Shown here piece by piece: positions 34,765 through 43,293 of a stretch of 54,478 nt of DNA (positions are counted from its first letter, which is position 1; each line of letters starts with the position of its first letter). The stretch lies in NCBI GenBank assembly GCA_026390935.1, contig JAPLEZ010000150.1, forward strand, positions 1 to 54,478. Direction: 5' to 3'. A program made the translations under genes and the position numbers. Under the pieces are notes generated by a model. The model made no database searches. It saw nothing but the letters and a program-made list of their open reading frames with translations, and had not been told where the DNA came from. This DNA is from Bacteroidota bacterium. Lineage in GTDB: Bacteria > Bacteroidota > Bacteroidia > Flavobacteriales_C > GCA-002722245.

Positions 34765-35478
34765 CTACTCTATTTCAGAATTATATTTCGACTTTTTCAC
34801 AACTTCTTTGCCGGCGATAACCACTACCATTTCGCCTCTGAAACTGTTTTCTGTCAATGAATTCAATACTTCTGCAACGGTTCCGCGTTTGATTTCCTCG
34901 AATTTTTTAGATAGCTCACGACAAAATGATATTTGGCGATTCTCGCCAAAAAACTCTTTTATTTCGTTGAGGCACTTTTCAATTCGGTGTGGAGACTCAT
35001 ATAATACTATGGTTTCAGGCAATTCTGCCAAATATTTGAGTCGGGTTTGTCTTCCTTTTTTATGTGGCAAAAATCCTTCAAAGAAAAATTTGTCGCAAGG
35101 CAAGCCTGAGGTTACGAGTGCAGGTACAAAGGCCGTAGCGCCTGGTAAGCACTCTACTTCAATGCCATTGGCAATGCATTCTCTAACCAATAAAAAGCCT
35201 GGATCGGAAATTCCTGGAGTACCCGCATCTGATACCAATGCTGCTGTTTTGCCACTTTGTAATTCACTCACTACTTTTTGTAAAACAACATGTTCGTTGT
35301 TTAAATGAAAAGGATACATCTTCTTTTCAATTTCAAAATGATGGAGTAGATTTCCAGTGGTGCGGGTGTCTTCGGCCATGATGAAATCCACTTCTTTCAG
35401 TACTTCCAAAGCACGAAGTGTGATGTCTTTTAAATTGCCAATTGGGGTTGGGACGATGATGAGTTTGCCGGAGTTCAA
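34765..35478 (-). CDS. rsmI: 16S rRNA (cytidine(1402)-2'-O)-methyltransferase
   Basis: A 237-residue tetrapyrrole-methylase-fold enzyme. Family signatures are KLIIVPTPIGNLKDITLRAL, FIMAEDTRTTGNLL, SDAGTPGISDPGFLL and LYESPHRIEKCL. It methylates the 2'-OH of C1402 in 16S rRNA. The start is TTG at 35478, which gives the normal N-terminal distance to VPTPIGNL; no in-frame ATG lies close upstream. It lies between the DAHP synthase gene and a T9SS surface-protein gene, all on the minus strand. Confidence 0.95.
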   Translation of the reverse strand: MNSGKLIIVPTPIGNLKDITLRALEVLKEVDFIMAEDTRTTGNLLHHFEIEKKMYPFHLNNEHVVLQKVVSELQSGKTAALVSDAGTPGISDPGFLLVRECIANGIEVECLPGATAFVPALVTSGLPCDKFFFEGFLPHKKGRQTRLKYLAELPETIVLYESPHRIEKCLNEIKEFFGENRQISFCRELSKKFEEIKRGTVAEVLNSLTENSFRGEMVVVIAGKEVVKKSKYNSEIE

Positions 35479-35528
35479 GTGTATTGAATTAGGCGGTAAA
35501 TATATAGACTTTTGTTTTAACCCCGACT

Positions 35529-35572
35529 CACTCGATTAAAGGCTTCATGTGCAGACATCCTTTAATCAAGTG
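35529..35572 (-). terminator. Hairpin downstream of the second lectin-like surface-protein gene
   Basis: CACTcGATTAAAGG (35529-35542) pairs with CCTTTAATCaAGTG (35559-35572), 14 bases with one mismatch, starting 16 bases after the stop at 35588. There is no clean T run on the minus strand, so it may be a processing or stabilising hairpin rather than an intrinsic terminator. Confidence 0.45.
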
Positions 35573-35587
35573 AATAGAAGTTGGTGT

Positions 35588-37921
35588 TTAAAGCACGGTA
35601 ATGTATCCTGTTGCTTCTAAATTTTTTCCGCTCGAAACACTGTATTTCACAATGTAGTAGTATGTTCCAGGAGCAACAGTTGAGCCTTTGCTAGTGCCGT
35701 CCCAGCGAGGCAAAATGTCCTCATAGGAGTTAAACATTAGTAAGCCCCATCGGTCGTACACCAAAAAGCTTTTAACGTTAACGTTGGCAGAAACATAGTC
35801 GTAATTAGATTCGTCAACGAATTTCGGTCTGAATTCATCGTTTACTCCATCACCATTTGCAGTGATTACATTCGGCCAATCGAGTTTAAAATCGTTACAA
35901 AGAGAAGCAACTGCAATAGTATCTGAACTCTCACAACTTTTTGCATCGGTAATGCTCACCCAATAATTTCCTGCTTTAGAAATTTGTATGGTCTTTACGT
36001 TGGTTTCAAAAGTGCTCCATTGTATTTGACCTACTACAGACGTGGTACCAACAAGATTTATTTTATCGAAATTGTTATCACAAATTGTAGTGTCTTTCCC
36101 CAAGGTGATTGTTGGAAGTGCATTAACTGTAAGCACAGCTGTTGCTGAATTTTTACAACCTGCTGCATTGCTTACTGTGCAGGTGTAGTTTCCTGCATTT
36201 TTTGCTGAAGTGGTTCTTGTGTTCCCTGTTCCATTGCCACTCCATAAATACGAGGTATAACCTGCGCCTGCATCAAATGAAGTGCTTGTTTCAGCGCAAA
36301 TTTCCTGATTGGCTATTGTTGGTTTTGCAGGTAGCGCATTAACGGTTAGAACTCCTGTTTTAGAAGCAATACATCCATTGATATCTGTAACTGTACAAGT
36401 GTAGTTTCCGGCAACACTTCCCGAAGTTGTTTGGCTATTACCAGCTCCTAGTCCGCTCCAGCTGTAGTTTGAAAAACCTGCTCCAGCATCAAATGTGGCA
36501 GCAGCGCCACCAACGCAAATCGACTTGTCGCTAATAGTGGGAACTGGTAAAGGATTGACAGTTAAAACTGCTGTTGTAGATGCCTTGCATCCATTGATAT
36601 CACTTACGGTACAAGTGTATGAACCTGCTGTAGATCCGCTTGTAGTGTTTGAGTTTCCTGTTCCATTTACGCTCCATAAATAAGAATTGTAGCCAACACC
36701 CGCATCAAAAGTTACGGCAGCATCGCCCAAACAAATTTTTTGGTTTGGAATAATTGGCGCTACAGGCAACGCATTGACTGTTAAAACTCCCGTTGCTGAT
36801 GCTTTGCAACCATTGGCATCGGTTACCTGTACCGTATAATTTCCAGGTGTTGTTCCGCTAGTGGTTCTGTTGGTCCCTGTTCCATTGGCACTCCATTGAT
36901 ATGAAGTGTAAAGTCCGGCATCAAAAGTTGCCGCTGGATCACCCAAACAAATTGCTTGGTCGACTAAATTTGGAGTTGGTAAATTGTTAACGGTCACATT
37001 CACTGTGTCGTTCCAGCTTAAGTAGCAATTTGAAACCGTAGCAATGTACTGCGTGCTTGTTGTTGGAAACAGGAAGGGCTTGGGAGAAATAGGGTCGCTG
37101 ATGTTGGTGTTGGGCAACCAACTGTAGTTTTGATCACCTGAAATATCTACTTGGACGCTATCTCCTATACATATTGCTTTATTAATGGTTTGCGTTGATC
37201 CGAAATGAAAACCACGCATACTTTGTTCGTTGGTTGCGCCGCCTGTGGCAGCGGTGAATCCATAATACACTAAAGGGTTTCCGGCAAAAACATTCGACAA
37301 TAGATCTCCTGTATAGGAAGTTCTCAAAACGCAGTCAAAGTAAACTTCCAATGTTTTGCTTGCGGCGTTCCATTTTACACGCGTGCTGTGCCATTGTCCA
37401 TCTTCAATATTTCCATTACCAACCATGGCGGCAACTGGCGAAGTAAGTTGATTGGCAGCTTTGCTGTGATCTGCAGCGAAGCTATCAATTCCAACAGTGA
37501 TATGGTCGTATGCAGGATCTTTGTAGTCGGTGGCATCCCAAGGGTTAATCGTATTTTGATAAGTATCATATTCAATAATCACTGAAGGTGAAATATTGGT
37601 TGCGCCCATCCCTCCGCCGGGTTCTCCAGCGTTAATGCCTTGTCTTTGCAAGGTAAAAGTGATGCCGTCTGCGCCATCATCATGATTTCCGAAGTAAAGT
37701 TCGAACATCAAGTCGAAGGAGTTATTTAAATCCAATTGTTTGATATACCACAAACTTCCTGTTTGCCATTGAACATCGCTGGTGAGTCGATAACTGTCAG
37801 GACTGGTTTGCACAGCAGTTCCATTTAATTGATATTGAGCATTGGAAGTGAATGCGCTCAGCACCAATATTAAGGTTAGTCCGCCGCAAATAAATCGGTT
37901 AATTTTTTTTTGATTTTTCAT
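35588..37921 (-). CDS. L-type-lectin surface protein with four Ig-like repeats and type B T9SS domain
   Basis: A 777-residue exported protein with a signal peptide ending FTSNAQ. A lectin-like domain (~30-240) closely parallels the protein at 22728-24554 (GADGITFTLQRQGINAGEPG; VYYGFTAATGGATNEQS). Four tandem modules of ~73 residues follow (~310-600; CLGDAAVTFDAG, then GSYTCTVSDINGCKAS and VLTVNPLP), then a KDTTICDNN module. The C-terminal ~95 residues are a type B gliding-associated domain (WPNVITANGDGVNDEF; VYDRWGLLMF; APGTYYYIVKY). It is likely a secreted sugar-binding adhesin. It shares upstream blocks with two other type B genes here. Confidence 0.9.
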   Translation of the reverse strand: MKNQKKINRFICGGLTLILVLSAFTSNAQYQLNGTAVQTSPDSYRLTSDVQWQTGSLWYIKQLDLNNSFDLMFELYFGNHDDGADGITFTLQRQGINAGEPGGGMGATNISPSVIIEYDTYQNTINPWDATDYKDPAYDHITVGIDSFAADHSKAANQLTSPVAAMVGNGNIEDGQWHSTRVKWNAASKTLEVYFDCVLRTSYTGDLLSNVFAGNPLVYYGFTAATGGATNEQSMRGFHFGSTQTINKAICIGDSVQVDISGDQNYSWLPNTNISDPISPKPFLFPTTSTQYIATVSNCYLSWNDTVNVTVNNLPTPNLVDQAICLGDPAATFDAGLYTSYQWSANGTGTNRTTSGTTPGNYTVQVTDANGCKASATGVLTVNALPVAPIIPNQKICLGDAAVTFDAGVGYNSYLWSVNGTGNSNTTSGSTAGSYTCTVSDINGCKASTTAVLTVNPLPVPTISDKSICVGGAAATFDAGAGFSNYSWSGLGAGNSQTTSGSVAGNYTCTVTDINGCIASKTGVLTVNALPAKPTIANQEICAETSTSFDAGAGYTSYLWSGNGTGNTRTTSAKNAGNYTCTVSNAAGCKNSATAVLTVNALPTITLGKDTTICDNNFDKINLVGTTSVVGQIQWSTFETNVKTIQISKAGNYWVSITDAKSCESSDTIAVASLCNDFKLDWPNVITANGDGVNDEFRPKFVDESNYDYVSANVNVKSFLVYDRWGLLMFNSYEDILPRWDGTSKGSTVAPGTYYYIVKYSVSSGKNLEATGYITVL
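36113..36990 (-). repeat. Four ~219-base coding repeats in the lectin-like protein gene
   Basis: Four adjacent modules encode ~73-residue Ig-like domains with the shared words TFDAG, LW/SW, TTSG and NGCKAS..VLTVN. Repetition is visible in the DNA (for example repeated GTGTAGTTTCC and CATTAACTGT-like words). Confidence 0.8.
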
Positions 37922-38221
37922 ACGTCTACAAAAGTTTTACCCCTAGTAAAAATTGTTGTTAAAACGAAGGTAGTGTCTGCTTCCACGAAAAGCAAGTAAA
38001 ATTGCAAATAAATATTCTGTAACTAACTGATATATAATTAGTTATAAAAATTGTAATTTACATTTAGTGCGCAAAATGATATTTTATTAAGTTGTTGATT
38101 AATAATGATTTGGTGTTTTTGTTGCGCTCAATATTTCAATTTATTTCACGCTTAAAAAGCAATCTTCTTAAGGTAAAAGACCTATGCGATTATTTTTACA
38201 AAAGGAAGAATGTGGAGAGGC
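37922..38221 (-). promoter_or_regulatory. Upstream region with shared blocks (copy 2)
   Basis: A gene-free 300-base AT-rich region. On the plus strand it holds CAAAAGTTTTACCCCTAGTA from 37929 (8 bases before the ATG), CTGATATATAATTAGTTAT at 38027-38045 and CACGCTTAAAAAGCAATC at 38147-38164. These match copy 1 (24555-24793) and copy 3 (42884-43140) in order. On the minus strand TTG, 20 bases, TACCTTCG (around 37963-37995) also resembles a promoter. The same interval holds the 3' flank of the giant gene, without an obvious terminator. Confidence 0.6.
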
Positions 38222-41200
38222 TTAATCCAGTAAAGTCATGAAGCTGGCAATTTCATATGCCTTACCTGCTGAGTTCTGATACTTAATAACGAAGTAGTAA
38301 GTGCCTGGAGCGGCTGGAGATCCATTTAACTTACCATCCCAATTGGGTAAAACATTTTCTTCTGAATAGAACATGAATCGTCCCCACCTATCATAAACAC
38401 CAAAACTAATGATGCGCACATTGGCCACTACTTTAGGGAAATTAGAGTCGTCGACGCCTTTGGGTTTAAAGATATCATTGATGCCATCACCATTTGGTGT
38501 AATCACGTCGGGCCAAGTGAGCACAAAATCTTCGCAGTGAACTGTTAGTGCTATTTCATCGGTGGCAGAACATTTGTTTGAATCGGTTATTTGAACCCAG
38601 TATGATCCCGCCTGTGTAATTATTATTGAATCCACGTTGGTTTCCGATGTGCTCCAAAGCAATTGTTTACTGCCAGAATAATTTGCGGTTAATGTTACTT
38701 TATCATAATTGTTATCGCAAATCGTCTTGTCTAGTCCTAAATCAACAGTTGGTAATGTGTGCACCTGAACAAAAATAGTATCCTTTCGGGAACAGCCTAT
38801 ATTGTCGCTAACGGTGACAATGTATTGTCCAGTAGTATTCACTGAAATAGTAGGGGTTTGTGCAGCATTCGACCATAAGTAATTCAATGAATTTGCCGTT
38901 TGTGGATTCAAAGTGATGCTTTGTCCCTGGCACATGGCGGTGTCTCCTCCCAGTTTTGGAGAAGGAAAAGCATTTACGGTTAAGTAAGCACTATCAACAG
39001 CTGTGCAGCCCAAGCCATCGGTTACGGTAACTATGTATGTTCCTTGAACTGCAGCATTGGTAGTTTGCAAAATCCCTGCACCCAATCCGCTCCAGGCATG
39101 AGAAGAATAACCTGAACCCGCATCAAAAGTGGTGGTGCTTCCTTCGCAAATGGATTTATCGTTGATAGTTACTGAAATTGGATCAATGGTGATGGTAGCT
39201 GAAGCAGAAGTATCGGCCGGACAAACTCCTGATTTTACAATCGCTCTGTATTTGGTAGTTACGGTAATGTCTTTGTAGGAGTACGAACTAGTAGCGTTGG
39301 AGATAGGTGCTGAAGTGCTGAAATCGTTGGTGGAGCTTTCCCAGCCTTGAACAATTCCAAAGTGACCTCCAAGTGTTAAATTGCCTGAGTTATTTCCTGC
39401 GCAAACCATCGCATCAGAAGTCACAGATCCGCCAAGCGACAGTGGATCTACAGTAATGGTAGCAGCTGCAGAGCTGTCGGCCGGGCAAACCCCTGATTTT
39501 ACTATTGCTCTGAATTTAGTGGTAGAGGTGAGGTTGTTATAGTTTAAAGAACTTGTAAGATTTCCAATAGGAGTTGAACTAATAAAGTTATTCGAAGAAC
39601 TTTGCCACCCAGTGATGTTACCTACTTTACCTGAAAGTGTTAAGATTCCCGAATTAGTTCCCGAACAAATGGTTGAATCGTTGCTCACTATTCCTCCCAC
39701 CGATACAGCATCAACATTGATGGTTGCTTGGTTGGAATTGGCCGATGAACATACGCCTGAAACTACAATAGCTCTGAATTTTGTTGTTGCAGTAAGGTTG
39801 CTGTATATCAAAGAATCGGTGGTATTGGCTAAAGGCATTGAAGTACCAAAGTTGTTGATAGAGCTTTCCCAGCCAGTTATAGTTCCGATAAATCCTGTCA
39901 ACAATAATTTTCCAGAGTTGATGCCCGAGCATACGGTGTCATTTGAACTGACAATTCCACCTACCGACATTGGATCTATTGTTATAGTTGCGCTTGCTGA
40001 AGTGCCGGGGCCGCAGGATCCTGATTTAACGATCGCTCGGTATTGCGTGGTGACTGCTAGATTGTTGTAGGATTGTGAACTAGTCAAATTGATGATTGGA
40101 ATGCTGCTTAAAAAATTATCTGTTGAACTTTCCCAGCCTATTACAGATCCTGTGTTTCCTGAAAGAGTTAAAGTTCCAGCATTTGCTCCCGAACACACGG
40201 TAACACTTGTGTTTACAGTTCCTCCAACCGAAACTGGATCAACCGCGATTGTAGCAGCGCTTGAATTGCTGGCAGCACAAACACCAGATGCAACAACAGC
40301 CCTATATTTTGTAGTGTTCGTGATGTTGTTGTAGTTAAGTGTAGAAGTAACATTGGCGATGGGGGTAGTGCTCACAAAATTGTTTTCTGAACTTTCCCAT
40401 CCTGTAATTGTCCCAGTATATCCCGCCAACGTTAGTGTTCCTGAGTTTGACCCCGAACATACCGAAGTATCTGAAGTAACGGTTCCACCAACAGAAACCG
40501 GATCAACGGTGATGGTTGCTTCTACAGCAATGGTAGAAGCGCAGGCACCCGATTTTACAATTGCTCTGTATTTTGTTGTAGTAGTAATGTTGTTGTATGC
40601 CTGATTGATAGTAGTGTTTGCGATAGGATTTGATGTTGAAAAATTATTGGTTGAACTTTCCCAAGCAACAATACTACCGGTATGTCCTGCAAGAGTTAAT
40701 GTTCCGCTATTTAATCCCGAACACACTGTTGCATCGGCAGTAACCGTGCCTCCAACAGAAACAGGGTCTATAGTAATGCTTGCTTCCACTGAGTATGCTG
40801 CTGCACAGGTTCCAGAGGTAATCACAGCACGGAATTTTGTGTTTACGGCAAGGTTGGTGTATACTAAAGAATCTGTGGTGTTTACAATAGGATTAGGAGT
40901 TAAAAAATTATCCGTTGAGCTTTCCCAACCTGTGATACTGCCTGTATATCCTGCCAGATGTAAAGTGCCTGAGTTATTTCCTGAACACACTGCTGCATCA
41001 GATGTTACGGTACCGCCTACTGATAAAGAATCGACAGTAATTGTTGCTGCGGCAGAGTTTGCTGCAGCACAAGCGCCCGATTTTACAATTGCTCTGAATT
41101 TTGTGGTGGCAGTGAGATTTAAATAAGCTTGCGTATTGGTGCCATTTACTATTGGTGTAGAGGTTACAAAGTTATCTGTTGAGCTTTCCCAACCAATGAT

Positions 41201-42883
41201 GCTGCCTGTGTTCCCTGCTAAAGTTAAATTAGCTCCGTTTGTTCCCGAACAAACTGTAGCGTCGGCCGTTACTGTTCCGCCTGCAGAAACAGGATCAACA
41301 GTGATGGTAACACTAGACGAATTGGCTGAGGGACAAGCGCCGTCCTGAACCACAGCTCTGTATTTGGTGCTTACTAAAATATTGGTGTAAGTGAGCGAAG
41401 TAGTAACATTGGCAATGTCAACAGGTGTTACAAAATTGTCAACGGAGCTTTGCCATTTAACTACACTTCCGGTATGACCGCTTAGATTGATGGTTCCGCC
41501 ATTAGAAGCAGAACAAACCGTGGCATCGGAAGTCACTGTTCCGCCTACTGAATTGCAGTCGATTTCAAAAGCGCCTATTTCCTGATTCACGGCAGTTCTT
41601 ACTATTGCGGGATTTCTTCGCACGTCATCGGTCACAGTAACATCCGAAAGCGCTGCACTTATGGCCGAAGAACCAGCCAACAAATCCAAATTGACCATGC
41701 TTGTAAATTTTGGGTCCCAGCCTCTGCTATTGGCATCGCTGCCCGCATACAGCACATTTTTCCAAGCAGCAGTATCATATGTAGTAGCAAATCTTCTGGC
41801 GGCCTGCCCTCCGGCAGTTGGGGTATAATAAATGTTGTAATCTAAGGTAGATGGATCATTGGCGACATCCAATAAATTGATACAATAGGATCCAGCACCT
41901 CCTTTGGTGTAGAAAATATTATTTTGAATGGTCCAGTTCAAACACGCTCCATATAAGCAATCTTTGTCGGTTAAAATGGAATTAAACTTAAAGGTATTGG
42001 TGTTGTGATTTCCAACACCACCCAAGGAGCAAAACATACCAATTTCACAATCCCAAACGTAGTTGTTCATCCAGGTATTTCCACTGCCTTGTTCTTGCAT
42101 GTCAAAGGCGTAATTGAATCCGCTAATTTTATTGCTTCTAATGATGTTGTTATCTGATATTGGTGCTCCACCGAAGGAAGCGGTTCCTGTTACGATCATG
42201 CCTAAATGATTTCCTCCGCCAACATAAGGTATTCTGTGCGTAAGCGTATTTCCGTCATAAATGTTATTAGAGCAGCTGTATGCATCAATGGCGTCATAAA
42301 TAGTACTGATGGTAGTGTTTAAAATTTTTGAATTGTTGCAACCCTTCAAAACAACTGCACCGCCTGAAACTGCTGATTTAATGGAGCAATTATTTACGAT
42401 GATGTTTGAGTTGCTGCCTTGCTCAACGTAAAAAGTGCTGACGTTGGCAGTGGTTTCAATGTATAGATCCAGAAAAGTAATATAGCTATTGCCAGCACCA
42501 CCAGCGCCAAAATATACAGCATTTGCTCCACCAGTATATACAAATTTTGAAAGTGAAGTTCCTGCTCCTTTGAATACCAGCTGATTGACCGCGCTTCCAC
42601 CATCGGCGTTGGTGTTCAACATGAAATTGTCGGTATAATCACCGGCATCAATAAAAACAGTGTCGCCTGCTGCCAGTACTTTGTTGCTGATCACGTGAGT
42701 TACGGTAAGGAAGGGCGCTGCAGCTGTGCCTGGATTGCCGTTGTTACCTATAGCCGAGCAGTAGATATCTCCAGCTGTGAATGCGTCGTTCACGTACCAT
42801 TTTGCTGCAAATGCGTTTTGACTCATCAAAAAGATAAGCGCAAGCACAGCAACGCAATATTGTTTTTTTATTGAATTACTCAT
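38222..42883 (-). CDS. Giant beta-helix/Ig-repeat surface protein with type B T9SS domain
   Basis: A 1553-residue exported protein. The start at 42883 gives MSNSIKKQYCVAVLALIFLM and a signal peptide ending AFAA; the frame is open further upstream but that sequence is not protein-like. Residues ~25-440 are a right-handed beta-helix very similar to the protein at 6867-8714 (KWYVNDAFTAGDIYCSA; NNYVWDCEIGM; EIGAFEIDC). Nine tandem ~88-residue repeats follow (~443-1234; SVGGTVTSDATVCSG, GWESSTDNF, TKFRAIVKSGAC), then two or three other Ig/PKD-like modules. A type B C-terminal domain ends it (WPDVITPNGDGINDIF; VYDRWGRFMFY). It is probably a cell-surface adhesin or polysaccharide-binding protein carried by the T9SS. 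Confidence 0.9.
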   Translation of the reverse strand: MSNSIKKQYCVAVLALIFLMSQNAFAAKWYVNDAFTAGDIYCSAIGNNGNPGTAAAPFLTVTHVISNKVLAAGDTVFIDAGDYTDNFMLNTNADGGSAVNQLVFKGAGTSLSKFVYTGGANAVYFGAGGAGNSYITFLDLYIETTANVSTFYVEQGSNSNIIVNNCSIKSAVSGGAVVLKGCNNSKILNTTISTIYDAIDAYSCSNNIYDGNTLTHRIPYVGGGNHLGMIVTGTASFGGAPISDNNIIRSNKISGFNYAFDMQEQGSGNTWMNNYVWDCEIGMFCSLGGVGNHNTNTFKFNSILTDKDCLYGACLNWTIQNNIFYTKGGAGSYCINLLDVANDPSTLDYNIYYTPTAGGQAARRFATTYDTAAWKNVLYAGSDANSRGWDPKFTSMVNLDLLAGSSAISAALSDVTVTDDVRRNPAIVRTAVNQEIGAFEIDCNSVGGTVTSDATVCSASNGGTINLSGHTGSVVKWQSSVDNFVTPVDIANVTTSLTYTNILVSTKYRAVVQDGACPSANSSSVTITVDPVSAGGTVTADATVCSGTNGANLTLAGNTGSIIGWESSTDNFVTSTPIVNGTNTQAYLNLTATTKFRAIVKSGACAAANSAAATITVDSLSVGGTVTSDAAVCSGNNSGTLHLAGYTGSITGWESSTDNFLTPNPIVNTTDSLVYTNLAVNTKFRAVITSGTCAAAYSVEASITIDPVSVGGTVTADATVCSGLNSGTLTLAGHTGSIVAWESSTNNFSTSNPIANTTINQAYNNITTTTKYRAIVKSGACASTIAVEATITVDPVSVGGTVTSDTSVCSGSNSGTLTLAGYTGTITGWESSENNFVSTTPIANVTSTLNYNNITNTTKYRAVVASGVCAASNSSAATIAVDPVSVGGTVNTSVTVCSGANAGTLTLSGNTGSVIGWESSTDNFLSSIPIINLTSSQSYNNLAVTTQYRAIVKSGSCGPGTSASATITIDPMSVGGIVSSNDTVCSGINSGKLLLTGFIGTITGWESSINNFGTSMPLANTTDSLIYSNLTATTKFRAIVVSGVCSSANSNQATINVDAVSVGGIVSNDSTICSGTNSGILTLSGKVGNITGWQSSSNNFISSTPIGNLTSSLNYNNLTSTTKFRAIVKSGVCPADSSAAATITVDPLSLGGSVTSDAMVCAGNNSGNLTLGGHFGIVQGWESSTNDFSTSAPISNATSSYSYKDITVTTKYRAIVKSGVCPADTSASATITIDPISVTINDKSICEGSTTTFDAGSGYSSHAWSGLGAGILQTTNAAVQGTYIVTVTDGLGCTAVDSAYLTVNAFPSPKLGGDTAMCQGQSITLNPQTANSLNYLWSNAAQTPTISVNTTGQYIVTVSDNIGCSRKDTIFVQVHTLPTVDLGLDKTICDNNYDKVTLTANYSGSKQLLWSTSETNVDSIIITQAGSYWVQITDSNKCSATDEIALTVHCEDFVLTWPDVITPNGDGINDIFKPKGVDDSNFPKVVANVRIISFGVYDRWGRFMFYSEENVLPNWDGKLNGSPAAPGTYYFVIKYQNSAGKAYEIASFMTLLD
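39180..41554 (-). repeat. Nine tandem ~264-base coding repeats in the giant surface-protein gene
   Basis: Nine consecutive copies encode ~88-residue modules. DNA words such as GAGCTTTCCCAACC and CCGAACAAACTG/CCTGAACACACTG recur with the period. Copies differ at many positions but keep length, so this is an old array still able to recombine. Confidence 0.9.
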
Positions 42884-43140
42884 TTTATTTCCTGTACAAA
42901 AGTTCACGTTGAAACTGCCCCTTGCAGAATTCAACGCAGTAGATTGAGCATGCAATTTATATTTTATATGGAATGCGCGCAAATAAAAATTGATTAAAAT
43001 GTTTTGTAAAAAACTGATATACAAATGATTAAAATGATATGTTTTACACTTAAAGAACAATGTTGAAATATTGAAATGCTTGTTACCATTGTGTCTACAG
43101 ATAAAATGACTGAGGAGCTTGTGGCGCTTCAGCAACAACT
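42884..43140 (-). promoter_or_regulatory. Upstream region with shared blocks (copy 3)
   Basis: On the plus strand: CAAAAGTT at 42897-42904, CTGATATACAAATGATTA at 43014-43031 and TACACTTAAAGAACAATG at 43045-43062. These are weaker matches to the blocks of copies 1 and 2, in the same order relative to the start at 42883. Confidence 0.5.
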
Positions 43141-43201
43141 TATAGTTTAAAAAAAGAATTTGGTTTCAACTAAATGTTGATTTGTAGTGGAATGGATAGA
43201 T

Positions 43202-43282
43202 CGTGAAACAAGTGCAGGATGACATTAGCAGACATTGCCGCCTGAGAATGTTTCACAGTTGTCATCCTGAAATTGTTTCAGG
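43202..43282. repeat. Imperfect inverted repeat after the MscS gene
   Basis: Arms of 23 bases at 43202-43224 and 43260-43282 pair at 20 positions; the right arm contains a smaller hairpin CCTGAAA-TTG-TTTCAGG (43266-43282). The word TGTCATCCTGAA...TTTCAGGAT resembles a dispersed Bacteroidota repeat. It lies 12 bases downstream of the MscS stop and may act as its terminator. Confidence 0.75.
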
Positions 43283-43293
43283 ATATGAGATAA

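Noticed and set aside
39612-41348. Chain of plus-strand reading frames (about 70-173 codons each) opposite the giant surface-protein gene
   Set aside because: They are antisense shadows of the nine coding repeats: the same words (TVPPTETGS) recur with the repeat period, and they lack signal peptides or other gene features.
39180-41554. Regularly spaced repeats resembling a CRISPR-like array
   Set aside because: The period is ~264 bases, the units diverge and all are coding in one frame; no cas genes are present.
42884-43138. 85 extra N-terminal codons for the giant surface protein
   Set aside because: The stretch is rich in His, Asn and Phe without pattern, precedes a perfect signal peptide, and covers the shared upstream blocks.
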